Of a DNA stretch of 64,000 nt, positions 48,473 through 58,236 are shown piece after piece. The notes beneath the pieces are model-generated. The model was given only the letters and a program-made list of their open reading frames with translations. It did no database searches and was not told the origin of the DNA. The stretch comes from Pseudofrancisella aestuarii (GTDB lineage Bacteria > Pseudomonadota > Gammaproteobacteria > Francisellales > Francisellaceae): positions 186,001 to 250,000 of the forward strand of contig NZ_QLIS02000001.1 in the NCBI RefSeq assembly GCF_003574475.2, written 5' to 3'. Made by a program: the position numbers and the translations under genes. Numbering within the stretch: position 1 is the first letter of the stretch; each line of letters opens with the position of its first letter.

Positions 48473-50794
48473 TTAAATCTCCTGCATATTAATAGTATTT
48501 ATATTAGTAACTTTAAACTCATCATCTCCTTGGTAATCCCACTTTATATTCAAGTCTGATTTGGAATTATCTAGAGTAATATTAACAAAGCCAAATTTAC
48601 CTTTTAAGTAATCATTCGTTTTTCCATCATCTATATAAATAGAATGAGTAGTTGTAATAGATTTTAGAGGAGGAAATACTTTATAACTAATATCTATGTC
48701 AAATTTATTAAAGCCTGCACTAGCTGTATTTACAGGAATTACTGTATTTTCTCTGACAAATATAGGAATACTGGTTTCATCAACATCAATACATATCGTT
48801 TGACCACCTTGGTATATTTCACCAGTATAATAATCATACCAGCTAGAACCTTTTGGTAAATAAATTTGACGCTTTGTCTGTCCTTGCTCAAGTATATTAG
48901 CTATAAGCATTCTACCTAATAAAAATTCTTGATTATCTTTAAATGTATTTTGATCATTTTCAAAATCATAGAAGGTAGGTTTTATAATAGGTTTTGCCTG
49001 ATTATGAGCTTCATAACAAAGTTGATAAATATAAGGTAAAACCTCATTTCTTAATGAAAACGCTTTTTGAATATTGTCAAATACACTTGGATACATCCAA
49101 GGAGTGTTTACAGTTTTATCTTCATTCCATGAATGTATTGTGAATCTTGGATAAAAAATACCATGCTGAATCCATCTTAGAAGCATTTCTGGAGTTGGAG
49201 CTGGACCTGAAAAGCCTCCTATATCATGTCCAAAATTATATATTCCTGATAATGACAATCCTTTAGCCATTTCTAAATTAAAAGGTAAAGTTTTCCAGTC
49301 AGTATTATTATCACCAGTCCAAGTTTGAGCATATCTTTGTAAGCCAGCACAACCTGACCTAGTTATTAAATAAGGCCTTTCATTAGGAGCAAAGTTAATT
49401 TGAGCCTCGTAACTAGCTTTAGTCATTAATAAACCTTGTACAGGTTTTACATGTTTAATTTTAATTTCTTCACCAAAGCCATTACAAACTGCTAAACCAT
49501 TATAAATTTCATATTCATTATTATCATTCCATGTAGAGCTGATACCTTTCTTTAGAAGTTGTTCAGTAACGTTACTTTGCCACCAGTCTATAGTCTGAGG
49601 ATTTGTAAAATCTAGATAATATCCAAGTTCATCCCAATATTGTACAAGCTCTGGTTTATTATATTCTTTGTTATTTATATAACCATTAAAAGCTTCTATT
49701 TCACTACGTTTTGGGTGATCTTGTAATAAACATGGTTTTATATTTGCACATAGCTTTATGCCATTGTCTTGGTATTTTTTTGTGAATTTTCCAACATCAG
49801 GAAACTTAGTATAATTCCAGTTAAAAACATATCTTTTATTACCAATAGACGTATATCCAGAGCTTAGTTGAAATGAGCCGCATTGAATATCATATTTCTT
49901 ACAGTCATCAATAAAATTATTCATTTGTTCTTGAGCATCTGGCAAATCAGTATATGTCATTGTTGAACCAGAATAGTATAGGCTCCAATATGGAGGTAAG
50001 GCAGTTTTACCAGTTATTTGGCTAAATGTCTCAGTAATATCAGAGATTTTTTCTCCAGATATAAAGTAATAATCTAAATCACCAGCTTTCGCATCATAAT
50101 GAATATATGGGCCATGATAGTTATCTATTTCTTTACCGAAGTTGAAAACACTATCACTTAAATTATCATAAAAAATACCAAAATTAGTTTTACTAATAGG
50201 ATTATGGCTAATAAAAAAAGGAATATGCTTATATAGAGGATCAGAAGTCTCAGCATCATAACCCATTGGATCAGTAGATCTCATTCTAAATCTACGTTTA
50301 TCTCTATTTAAAACTCCGGATTTTTCACCTAATCCAAAAAACATTGCATTAGGTTTTTTTGCAAGAGCATGGTATGCACCTCTATCTGACCAATAGTCAA
50401 AATTATAAGCTTGAGTATGTAAATCTTGAGCTATTTTTAACCATTTATTATTTTTTTTCTCAAACCAAGTTATATGAAAACCATCAAGTTTAATTTCAGC
50501 TAATAAATTTTCTGTGTATATAGAAATAATACCTTCCTCATCATCATTAACTGTAAAGTTAGGACATGTCCATTGGGAGATGTCTAGCTTATCTACTCCT
50601 TCAAATGGAATTTCAGAGTTTTTAGCAAAACTCCAAGTTTTAGGAGTTATAGTATTTAAACCTTTCGTTATTAAAATACGAAAAATATTTTCTTCTAAAA
50701 TTAAAACTCTAGCATAAATATTTTTTTCTTCTAGTTTAAAAGTGACTGTTGTATTAGAGATTTCTTCTAGCTTGAATTTTCGAATGTCTAACAT
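48473..50794 (-). CDS. GH31 alpha-glycosidase
   Basis: A 773-aa glycoside hydrolase family 31 enzyme. The nucleophile motif is TWNDNNE with D424, the acid/base is likely D495 in TWTGDN, and GHDIGGFSG follows. N-terminal beta-sandwich about 1-260, then the barrel, then C-terminal sheets. No signal peptide, so it acts in the cytoplasm on imported alpha-glycosides; alpha-glucoside, alpha-xyloside or alpha-galactoside cannot be told apart. It is transcribed with the symporter gene upstream and the uronate genes downstream. Confidence 0.9.
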   Translation of the reverse strand: MLDIRKFKLEEISNTTVTFKLEEKNIYARVLILEENIFRILITKGLNTITPKTWSFAKNSEIPFEGVDKLDISQWTCPNFTVNDDEEGIISIYTENLLAEIKLDGFHITWFEKKNNKWLKIAQDLHTQAYNFDYWSDRGAYHALAKKPNAMFFGLGEKSGVLNRDKRRFRMRSTDPMGYDAETSDPLYKHIPFFISHNPISKTNFGIFYDNLSDSVFNFGKEIDNYHGPYIHYDAKAGDLDYYFISGEKISDITETFSQITGKTALPPYWSLYYSGSTMTYTDLPDAQEQMNNFIDDCKKYDIQCGSFQLSSGYTSIGNKRYVFNWNYTKFPDVGKFTKKYQDNGIKLCANIKPCLLQDHPKRSEIEAFNGYINNKEYNKPELVQYWDELGYYLDFTNPQTIDWWQSNVTEQLLKKGISSTWNDNNEYEIYNGLAVCNGFGEEIKIKHVKPVQGLLMTKASYEAQINFAPNERPYLITRSGCAGLQRYAQTWTGDNNTDWKTLPFNLEMAKGLSLSGIYNFGHDIGGFSGPAPTPEMLLRWIQHGIFYPRFTIHSWNEDKTVNTPWMYPSVFDNIQKAFSLRNEVLPYIYQLCYEAHNQAKPIIKPTFYDFENDQNTFKDNQEFLLGRMLIANILEQGQTKRQIYLPKGSSWYDYYTGEIYQGGQTICIDVDETSIPIFVRENTVIPVNTASAGFNKFDIDISYKVFPPLKSITTTHSIYIDDGKTNDYLKGKFGFVNITLDNSKSDLNIKWDYQGDDEFKVTNINTINMQEI

Positions 50795-50823
50795 ATGTAT
50801 GTGTCCGTTAATTAATTTCTAAA

Positions 50824-52287
50824 TTATTTTGGAACAACTGAGTTATTACCCCATGTTTTTTGATGTTCCCATCCTGTAAGTTCTTCAACTATTTTAACAG
50901 CATGAGGAGGAGCATCGTTTAGATTTCCTCCTGCACGAAGTCTTTCTAATTCTTCTATTAGTATTGAATGTTTTTTTGTATTTAGTCTAAATCTTGTAGA
51001 GGCAATAGCTCCGATAATACAAAAGAATATAGTTCCACCTATAAAGCATATATTTATTCCTACTAGAGCTGTTTCAGACTGAGCCACTGCACTAGGAACA
51101 AATTCAAATAGAGATAAAGTAAATCCTACTATAGCGAATGCTAATGCTTGTACTAATTTACGAGAAACAGTCATTGTACTAGCAAAAGTTCCTTCTCTGC
51201 GGTTTTTAGTTAAGGCTTCATCTACATCGGCCATAAAATTATATAAATTCCAAGGAGTGAAGTAGCAACCTGCTCGAGCAAAACCAAGAATGAAGATCAT
51301 AAATATAAATAGAACTAAAGATAATACTCCATTAATTAAAGGTAAAATACCAAAAATAATCATACTTATAATTAATATTATAATAGCTACGCGATAGCTC
51401 ATGACACTTCCAATTCTTATACAAAGGTATGCAAATATTGGTACAGATAATACTTGAATGATAGAGAAAGATGTATAAACCCAAGAAGCAGAGCTAACAT
51501 CATAATCTAACATAAATTTAAAATAGTAAGCAAAGCTAGCACCAAAAACATCTAAGGCAACAAATGCTCCTATATACATTAATAAATTTAATCTAAAAGC
51601 ACGAACTTTAAGGGTAGAGAGCATGTTTATAAATATGCGTAGCATCTCTTTAACAAAACCAACTTTAACTCTTTCTTCTACTTCAACATCTCTTTCCCAA
51701 GTCCAGTTATAGACAAAGAACCAAGGTAACATAAATAATACTGCGCAAATACTTCCCATTACTACAAAAGATACTTTTTCATCAGCAAAGAAATATAAAA
51801 TTGCAGCAGGTAAAACTCCAGCAACAATATTAGAGCTTTGGGAGAATATCATTCTCACACCAGTCATTTTTGAACGTATTCCATAATCATCAGTCATTTC
51901 TGCAGCTAATGTTTCATATGGAACTTGAATCATAGTAAATATAAAGTTAAATGCTACATAAGTTACTAAGTAATACCAAAAAGGAAAATTAGGTAGCCAA
52001 AGTAATGCAAAAACTAGAACAAGAGGGGCACCAATAACAAAGAAAAATCTTCTCCTACCAAGAGGACCTCTCCAATTATCAGAAACATATCCCATAATTG
52101 GATCAGCAAATAAGTCTAAGCCTCGACCTATTGCAACAATCATGCCAGCTTCAGCTGCTGATAAGCCTGCTACTTGAGTATAAAAATACATTAACCATAA
52201 GCCAAGAATTGTGAATGCACCACCGCCAAAGAAATCACCAGAACCATAGGCGATCATATTAGATAACTTTACTTGCTTTTTTTCCAT
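50824..52287 (-). CDS. GPH-type sugar:cation symporter
   Basis: A 487-aa MFS_2 family carrier with 12 membrane segments. The glycoside-pentoside-hexuronide family marks are visible: SNMIAYGSGDFFGGG at the start, RGLDLFADPIMGYVSDN, and RRRFFFVIGAPL. It is the first gene of the minus-strand catabolic block and probably imports the substrate of the following GH31 enzyme, or a hexuronide. Confidence 0.9.
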   Translation of the reverse strand: MEKKQVKLSNMIAYGSGDFFGGGAFTILGLWLMYFYTQVAGLSAAEAGMIVAIGRGLDLFADPIMGYVSDNWRGPLGRRRFFFVIGAPLVLVFALLWLPNFPFWYYLVTYVAFNFIFTMIQVPYETLAAEMTDDYGIRSKMTGVRMIFSQSSNIVAGVLPAAILYFFADEKVSFVVMGSICAVLFMLPWFFVYNWTWERDVEVEERVKVGFVKEMLRIFINMLSTLKVRAFRLNLLMYIGAFVALDVFGASFAYYFKFMLDYDVSSASWVYTSFSIIQVLSVPIFAYLCIRIGSVMSYRVAIIILIISMIIFGILPLINGVLSLVLFIFMIFILGFARAGCYFTPWNLYNFMADVDEALTKNRREGTFASTMTVSRKLVQALAFAIVGFTLSLFEFVPSAVAQSETALVGINICFIGGTIFFCIIGAIASTRFRLNTKKHSILIEELERLRAGGNLNDAPPHAVKIVEELTGWEHQKTWGNNSVVPK

Positions 52288-52309
52288 AGAATAAATAATT
52301 CATAACCTC

Positions 52310-52390
52310 TAGAATTACTATAAATTATTTCTAACTTATTTGGAATTAAAATAAATAAAAATTATAAATGGTAGGATTAAATAATTCTAA
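52310..52390 (-). promoter_or_regulatory. Candidate promoter region of the catabolic block
   Basis: On the minus strand TTAGAA (52385-52390), an 18-base spacer and a perfect TATAAT (52361-52366) precede the symporter gene by about 70 bases. An 8-base inverted pair, TAGAATTA (52310-52317) and TAATTCTA (52382-52389), flanks it, with one arm over the -35. In such AT-rich DNA the pair may be chance. Confidence 0.4.
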
Positions 52391-52445
52391 ATAAAATAGA
52401 AATATTATATTCTTGAAAAAGATACATTATATTTTAGGGATATAG

Positions 52446-53921
52446 ATGATTGCTTTGAGAAAGCAAAATTCTTTCTTTTTACTTTGTTTTTTTGAGTTTT
52501 TCGAAAGATTTGGTTATTACGGATTTAGTTATACAGCTATATTATTTTTTATGAGTAAATATGGTTTTAACTTTACAGAAAAAGATGCTGTATTACTATT
52601 TGGAGGCTTTGCTTCATTAACATATGTTTTTAATGCTATAGGTGGATATGTCGCTGATAAAGTTTTTGGTATTAAAAAAACAATGTTTTTGGGAGCCATT
52701 TTTTTATTAGTCGGATATTTTAGTCTAGCATTAAGTCCTTATTTTATAAGTATAGATAATTATGTATATGTAAGTTTAGCTTGTATTATAGTTGGTTCTT
52801 CTTTGTTTAAACCAGCACCTACAAATTTAATATCTAGAATATATACAGATAAAGGAAAGTTAGATTCTGTTTATACATATTTCTATATGTCTATAAATAT
52901 GGGGTCATTATCTGCATCCCTTTTGATTCCTATTTTAGCTACAAAATACGGATATACAGCAGCTTATGGAGTATGTTCAGTTGGATTTGCAATTGGTATC
53001 TTAAATAGTTTAATAAGCTACTCCAGTATAAAAAATATTGATAATGAAGTAGGTTTAAGAGGAGTAAGTAAACTAAAAACAATCTCTATAATATTGATTT
53101 TTATTCTTGCAATTGTTGGTCTTAGCTTTATTTTACAAACTAACAATACTATTAACTATATTTTGTGGTTTGGTGCGGGACTTATTTTTGGAGTGTTTAC
53201 ATTTCAAATTTATGTAGAAAAAGACCCTAAATCAAGAAAGAAAATAGTAGCAGCTATTATTTTATTGGTTTATGCAGTGCTCTTTTTTGTTATTTATCAG
53301 CAAAAAGCAACATCATTCTTTTTGTTCAATGTCCATCACGTTAATCTAAACTTATTTGGATATAGTATTAACCCCCAGACAATACCAGGAGTTTTAAATA
53401 CTGCTGGTATTATCATATTATCTCCAATATTAGCATTTGTTTATACTAGGTTAGGAGAAAAGGATTTAAAGTTACCATTCAAATTTGCACTAGGTATACT
53501 ATTCTGCGGCTTTGCATATGGAAGCATGTTTTTAGCTTGTCTATTAAATGATCCAACTGCAAAAGTTAGTATACTTTGGGAAGTGCTAGCAATAACTATA
53601 TTTTTCTCTTCTGGAGAGTTATTGATATCAGCTCTTGGCTTATCATTGATGGCAAAATTATTGCCTGAAAGAATTACTGGTTTTGCAATGGGGACATGGT
53701 TTATTACCTCAGCTATAGGTATCAAGATAGGAACTACAGTAGCACAGGTTGTTACAAGTGGTATTCAATATGATGAATCAAAAGGTTTTGATATTCAGAT
53801 GACTATAGATAGTTTTCATAAATATCAGGAACTATTTGGTTATGTTTCTTTAGTAGCTATAGTTTTTGCAATAGTCGCTTTTTTAATAGGCAAAAAGTTA
53901 AATAGAATGATTCAAGATTAA
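52446..53921 (+). CDS. POT/PTR-family proton-coupled peptide transporter
   Basis: A 491-aa carrier of 12-14 membrane segments. The helix-1 motif FFEFFERFGYYG (about 12-23) carries the ExxERFxYY signature for proton coupling and peptide carboxylate binding. It likely imports di- and tripeptides. It is divergent from the symporter gene and not clearly part of the lipid-like cluster that follows after 99 bases. Confidence 0.92.
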   Translation: MIALRKQNSFFLLCFFEFFERFGYYGFSYTAILFFMSKYGFNFTEKDAVLLFGGFASLTYVFNAIGGYVADKVFGIKKTMFLGAIFLLVGYFSLALSPYFISIDNYVYVSLACIIVGSSLFKPAPTNLISRIYTDKGKLDSVYTYFYMSINMGSLSASLLIPILATKYGYTAAYGVCSVGFAIGILNSLISYSSIKNIDNEVGLRGVSKLKTISIILIFILAIVGLSFILQTNNTINYILWFGAGLIFGVFTFQIYVEKDPKSRKKIVAAIILLVYAVLFFVIYQQKATSFFLFNVHHVNLNLFGYSINPQTIPGVLNTAGIIILSPILAFVYTRLGEKDLKLPFKFALGILFCGFAYGSMFLACLLNDPTAKVSILWEVLAITIFFSSGELLISALGLSLMAKLLPERITGFAMGTWFITSAIGIKIGTTVAQVVTSGIQYDESKGFDIQMTIDSFHKYQELFGYVSLVAIVFAIVAFLIGKKLNRMIQD

Positions 53922-53964
53922 TCAAAAAACTCTTTCTAAGTAATCTGATAAATAGAACTCACTC

Positions 53965-53995
53965 CTTACATATGATACAATTTTTGCTATATAAA
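53965..53995 (+). promoter_or_regulatory. Candidate promoter of the first polyene-like operon
   Basis: CTTACA (53965-53970) is followed by TATATAAA (53988-53995), 17 bases away to its first T. The inferred transcript begins about 20 bases before the ketosynthase ATG at 54021. Confidence 0.4.
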
Positions 53996-54020
53996 TTTAG
54001 TGTAGAATTTAAATAGATTG

Positions 54021-55199
54021 ATGGTATATCTTAATGATTTGGGTATTATTAATGCTTTAGGAGATGATAAAAACTCAGTTATTGGAGCATTATTTAAAAA
54101 TCAAACGGGAGTTACTGAATCTAAAAATCTCATTTCAGGACGTAAAACTCTTGTCGGAAGCGTGAAATCAAATCTACCTCTAATACCTTCTAACTTATCT
54201 GAATATGATTGTCGAAATAATAGAATGTTATTGCATGCTTGTTTACAAATTCAACCAACTATAGAGCAAATAATTACTAAATACGGTCAGAATAGAGTAG
54301 GAATTGTTTTAGGAACAAGTACTTCAGGAATAGATAATGGAGAGAAAGCTTTTATTTATAATGAAGAGAATGGACACTTTCCAGAAGAATATAGTTACAA
54401 ACAACAAGAGACTGGTGGTATAAGTAATTTTTTAAAAGCATATTTAGGCTTAAAAGGTGTTTCTTATACAATTTCAACAGCTTGTTCATCAAGTGGGAAA
54501 GCATTTGCGAGTGCAAAAAGATTAATAGAGCAAAATATATGTGATGCAGTAATTGTTGGGGGATGTGATACTTTATGTCAGCTGACCCTAAATGGTTTTG
54601 ATTGCTTAGAATCTATATCTGAAAATGTATGTAAGCCATTTAGTATAGATAGAAATGGGATAAATATTGGTGAAGGTGCAGCATTATTTATACTATCAAA
54701 AGAACCTAGTGAAATTAGTTTGACGGGAGTTGGAGAATCCTCTGATGGTTATCATATTACAGCACCAGATCCGACAGGTAATGGAGCTCGATTAGCTATG
54801 CTACAAGCCCTAGAAATGGCGAAGCTGTCATCTAAAGATATCGGTTATTTAAATTTACATGGAACCGCAACTATTAAAAATGATGAAATGGAAAGAGAAG
54901 CTGTTTTAAATACTTTTAATAACTATTTATTACCTTGTTCTTCAACAAAAAACTTAACAGGGCATACTTTAGGTGCTGCTGGGGCTACAGAATTGGGATT
55001 GTGTTGGCTTTTGTTATCTACTAAATATAATCCTAATAGGATATTGCCAAAACAATATGATACAAAAGAAAATTTAATTCCTGATATGGAAATTATAATG
55101 AATAGTATTAGCTGGACTTCTCCATATTTTATGAGTAACTCTTTTGCTTTTGGAGGTAGTAATGTTAGCGTTATAATTGGGAGTAAGCAGTATGTATGA
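54021..55199 (+). CDS. Beta-ketoacyl-ACP synthase, ApeO-like
   Basis: A 392-aa thiolase-fold condensing enzyme. The catalytic triad is complete: C155 in STACSSSG, H280 in LHGTAT and H315 in TGHTLGAAG, with K310. C-terminal NSFAFGGSNVS is typical. It differs from housekeeping FabF in sequence and in its neighbours. In aryl polyene clusters the ketosynthase-dehydratase-ketoreductase-ketosynthase order is the same as here, so it probably extends a polyene chain, perhaps paired with the chain-length-factor-like protein at 59799. The ATG at 54021 is preferred over the TTG just before it. Confidence 0.85.
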   Translation: MVYLNDLGIINALGDDKNSVIGALFKNQTGVTESKNLISGRKTLVGSVKSNLPLIPSNLSEYDCRNNRMLLHACLQIQPTIEQIITKYGQNRVGIVLGTSTSGIDNGEKAFIYNEENGHFPEEYSYKQQETGGISNFLKAYLGLKGVSYTISTACSSSGKAFASAKRLIEQNICDAVIVGGCDTLCQLTLNGFDCLESISENVCKPFSIDRNGINIGEGAALFILSKEPSEISLTGVGESSDGYHITAPDPTGNGARLAMLQALEMAKLSSKDIGYLNLHGTATIKNDEMEREAVLNTFNNYLLPCSSTKNLTGHTLGAAGATELGLCWLLLSTKYNPNRILPKQYDTKENLIPDMEIIMNSISWTSPYFMSNSFAFGGSNVSVIIGSKQYV

Positions 55200-55653
55200 T
55201 TTAGATATATTAATCCCTCAAAAACCTCCAATGAGAATGATTGATAAATGTTTAGATTTTAATAACAATATAATTCATTGTCAGGCTAAAATCACATCTA
55301 ATCATTTATTTTTTTGTGATAAAAGAAAAAGTATTCCTCATTGGATAGCTGTTGAAATTATGGCTCAAACTTCAGCAACTTTTGCAAAGTTAGATGCCTT
55401 AGGAAAGACCTCTATAGCTAAAGAACCTCAAGTTGCGTTTTTAATGAGTATTAGACAATATAAAACTGAGGTTCTAGAATATTTTGAAAATGAATTATTA
55501 GATATTTATTCAGAATCTGTATTAATTGAAGATGGAGTTGGGGTTTTTAAATCTAAGATAGAAGTTAATGGTAAAGCTACAGCAAGCATAACTATTAGTG
55601 CATATCAGCCACAAAATAATATTGAAGTGGCTAAAATATTAACAAGGGATTAA
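55192..55653 (+). CDS. Hotdog 3-hydroxyacyl-ACP dehydratase, ApeP-like
   Basis: A 153-aa single hotdog-fold protein with IPQKPPMRMID and the central helix VEIMAQTSATFA, as in ApeP-type dehydratases; E55 is in the usual acidic position. The FabZ-type GHFP motif is absent. The start at 55192 has GGGAG upstream, and overlaps the end of the ketosynthase by eight bases. Known aryl polyene pathways use two unlike dehydratase subunits together; the partner here would be the gene starting at 63700. Confidence 0.8.
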   Translation: MYDLDILIPQKPPMRMIDKCLDFNNNIIHCQAKITSNHLFFCDKRKSIPHWIAVEIMAQTSATFAKLDALGKTSIAKEPQVAFLMSIRQYKTEVLEYFENELLDIYSESVLIEDGVGVFKSKIEVNGKATASITISAYQPQNNIEVAKILTRD

Positions 55654-55655
55654 AT

Positions 55656-56381
55656 ATGAAAAAGGTTTTAGTTACAGGAGCTAGCAAAGGTATAGGAAAA
55701 GCAATAGCTTTAAAGCTTGCGAATACTAATACCCATATAACTTTACATTATAACACTGATTATCATGGAGCTTTAGATACTCAAGAACAGATAAAGTCTT
55801 TAGGTGGACAGTCAGATATACTTCAGTTTGATATTTCAAATACCGAACAGTGTGAAAACGTATTAGAATCATATATTTCTCAGCATGGGGCTTTTTATGG
55901 TGTAGTAAATAATGCAGGTATATGTAAAGATGTTGCTTTTCCAGCAATGGAGGAAAATGATTGGAAAAATATTGTACATACAAATCTAGATGGATTTTAT
56001 AACGTTTTAAAGCCTTGTGTAATGCCGATGGTTCAGTTACGTAAAGGAGGCAGAATCATAACTATTGCTTCTGTTTCAGGAATTATTGGAAATCGAGGTC
56101 AAGTTAATTATAGTGCAGCTAAAGCTGGAGTTATTGGAGCAACTAAAGCTTTAGCTTTAGAATTAGCTAAACGTAAAGTTACAGTCAACTGTATTGCTCC
56201 AGGCTTAATAGAAACAGATATGATCGAAGATTTAGAACATTATGATGAAATAATAAAACATATACCTATGAAAAGAGCAGGAAAAGTTGATGAAGTTGCA
56301 AGCTTAGTAGAATACTTAATGTCTGATTCAGCAGCGTATATAACACGTCAAGTTATTTCGATAAATGGAGGACTCATATAG
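55656..56381 (+). CDS. 3-oxoacyl-ACP reductase, FabG/ApeQ-like
   Basis: A 241-aa SDR with GASKGIGKA at 7-15, NNAG near 87, Ser in IASVSG and the catalytic pair in NYSAAKAG near 150. The sequence is FabG-like and reduces the keto group made by the ketosynthases with NADPH. The order after the dehydratase and a one-base overlap with the next ketosynthase show one operon. Confidence 0.88.
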   Translation: MKKVLVTGASKGIGKAIALKLANTNTHITLHYNTDYHGALDTQEQIKSLGGQSDILQFDISNTEQCENVLESYISQHGAFYGVVNNAGICKDVAFPAMEENDWKNIVHTNLDGFYNVLKPCVMPMVQLRKGGRIITIASVSGIIGNRGQVNYSAAKAGVIGATKALALELAKRKVTVNCIAPGLIETDMIEDLEHYDEIIKHIPMKRAGKVDEVASLVEYLMSDSAAYITRQVISINGGLI

Positions 56382-57607
56382 TGCGTAGAGTAGTTGTTAC
56401 AGGTATGGCTGGAGTAACAGCATTAGGAAATACAGCGGATGATATTTTTACAGCTATACAACAAGGTAAAACGGCTACCAGAAATATTGCTCAATGGCAT
56501 AATATTAAAGGGTTAAATACTCAGCTTGGAGCTCCTATTGAGAATTTTAATATTCCAGAACATTATACAAGAAAGCAAACTCGAGGAATGGGTAGAGTAG
56601 CTAAATTTGCTACTGTGGCAACAGAGAATGCTTTAAAGGATGCTAACTTACTAGATCAAGAAGATTTACTAAATAGTGGTAACGTTGGGGTTGCTTATGG
56701 TTCATGCTCTGGTAGTACCAAACCATTAGCAGAGTTAACATCTATCCTTATTGATAATAGTGTAAATAATGTTAATGCAACTACATATATTAAAGGTATG
56801 AGTCATACTTGTGCGGTTAATATTGCTTTATTTTTTGGATTGACTGGCCGCTTAATTCCAACATCAAGTGCTTGTACATCAAGTAGTCAGGCTATAGGTT
56901 ATGCTTATGAAGCTATTAAATATGGTTTACAAGATATTATGATAGCTGGTGGTGCTGAAGAGTTATGTCCAAGCCAGGTGGCTGTTTTTGATACATTATA
57001 TGCTACTAGTCAAATGAATGAACATCCAGAACTCACACCTAGGCCTTTTGATAGAGATCGTGATGGACTAGTTTTAGGAGAGGGTGGTGTTACTTTAATA
57101 TTAGAGTCTTTAGAGCATGCAAAACAACGAGGAGCTAATATTTATGCAGAGCTTGTTGGCTTTGGAACTAATTGTGATGCTGTACATGTTACACAACCAA
57201 CAGCAGAGAAAATGCAAAAAGCTTTAGAGTTAGCTTTAAAAAATGCAAATCTAAATGCTGATGATATTGGTTATATTAATGCTCATGGTACAGCTACTGA
57301 ACGAGGAGATATCGCTGAAAGTCAGGCAACAGCTAATATTTTTGGACCAAATACTCCTATTAGTTCTTTGAAGGGATATTTTGGGCATACCCTTGGAGCT
57401 TGCGGAGCTTTAGAGTCTTGGTTAAGTATAGAAATGATGAGAAAAGGTATGCTTTTATCAAATGCAAATCTTCAAAATATTGATCCAAAATGTTCACCTC
57501 TTAATTATCTACAATCATCTGTAAATTTAAATGTAGATTATATTATGTCAAATAACTTTGCTTTTGGTGGAGTAAATACTTCATTAATATTTAAAAAATG
57601 GAAATAA
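56381..57607 (+). CDS. Beta-ketoacyl-ACP synthase, ApeR-like (GTG start)
   Basis: A 408-aa condensing enzyme with full triad C165 (SSACTSSS), H302 (AHGTAT) and H336 (FGHTLGA), and K331. It is more FabF-like than the first ketosynthase of the locus. The start is GTG at 56381, overlapping the reductase stop by one base (TAGTG), with GGAGG ten bases upstream. In aryl polyene systems the second ketosynthase is thought to start or support chain building. Confidence 0.87.
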   Translation: MRRVVVTGMAGVTALGNTADDIFTAIQQGKTATRNIAQWHNIKGLNTQLGAPIENFNIPEHYTRKQTRGMGRVAKFATVATENALKDANLLDQEDLLNSGNVGVAYGSCSGSTKPLAELTSILIDNSVNNVNATTYIKGMSHTCAVNIALFFGLTGRLIPTSSACTSSSQAIGYAYEAIKYGLQDIMIAGGAEELCPSQVAVFDTLYATSQMNEHPELTPRPFDRDRDGLVLGEGGVTLILESLEHAKQRGANIYAELVGFGTNCDAVHVTQPTAEKMQKALELALKNANLNADDIGYINAHGTATERGDIAESQATANIFGPNTPISSLKGYFGHTLGACGALESWLSIEMMRKGMLLSNANLQNIDPKCSPLNYLQSSVNLNVDYIMSNNFAFGGVNTSLIFKKWK

Positions 57608-58236
57608 TAGAGCTTTATTTTTATCACTTACCAAGCATAAATGTTGAAGAAGTAAAAAAGTATTTGATTCTAAATAAACTTTTTAATTCTAATGAAATAG
57701 AAAAGTTTTCAAGAACTAAATTATGCTCATTATGGTTCCGTTATGATAAATTATCATTAAAATTAAATATTTTTCCAAAAAATCTTGAGCTTGATTTTGA
57801 AGTATCTCAAAGACCAATATTAAAAAAGGGTAATTTAGACTTTAATATTAGCCATAGTGGCGATTGGTTGATTGGAGCTATATCTTCTTCACGAATAGGT
57901 GTAGATATTGAAAAAATAAATTTAAATCGAGATGTAAAAAGTATAGCAAAAAACTTTTATTCACTAGAAGAAAATAGCTTGTTAGAAAATAGCAGTAACT
58001 CATATATAGAAAATTTTTATAAGTTATGGACTATAAAAGAGGCCTCTGCTAAATATTTTGGCATTAGTATTCTTAAATATTTAAATAAAGAAAATCAAAC
58101 AGAAAAAAAATTAAGCTTATTACAATATAAATTTCAAAATGAATATTTTATAACTATTTCAACTAGTTTAGAAAAAGAGGTTAAGTTAATAAATTTAAAT
58201 AAAGAAATAAAACTAGATATTAAGAGAGTTAATTAA
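57598..58236 (+). CDS. Sfp-type 4'-phosphopantetheinyl transferase
   Basis: A 212-aa enzyme that loads phosphopantetheine on carrier proteins. Magnesium ligands D103 and E105 lie in GVDIE, and the second motif is WTIKEASAK at 144-152; FNISHSGDW precedes them. It overlaps the ketosynthase end by ten bases and is last in the first sub-operon. It probably serves the two carrier domains encoded at 60509 and 61537. Ends four bases inside the convergent lipoprotein gene. Confidence 0.88.
   Translation: MEIIELYFYHLPSINVEEVKKYLILNKLFNSNEIEKFSRTKLCSLWFRYDKLSLKLNIFPKNLELDFEVSQRPILKKGNLDFNISHSGDWLIGAISSSRIGVDIEKINLNRDVKSIAKNFYSLEENSLLENSSNSYIENFYKLWTIKEASAKYFGISILKYLNKENQTEKKLSLLQYKFQNEYFITISTSLEKEVKLINLNKEIKLDIKRVN

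Noticed and set aside
52310-52389. Looping operator formed by TAGAATTA and TAATTCTA
   Set aside because: Only eight bases, 64 apart, in very AT-rich DNA; kept as a note in the promoter entry and not raised as a finding.
54021-57607. Housekeeping fatty-acid synthesis (fab) operon
   Set aside because: fabD, fabH and a housekeeping acpP are missing, while a CLF-like protein, AMP ligase, phosphopantetheinyl transferase and two-part dehydratase are present, which points to specialised synthesis.
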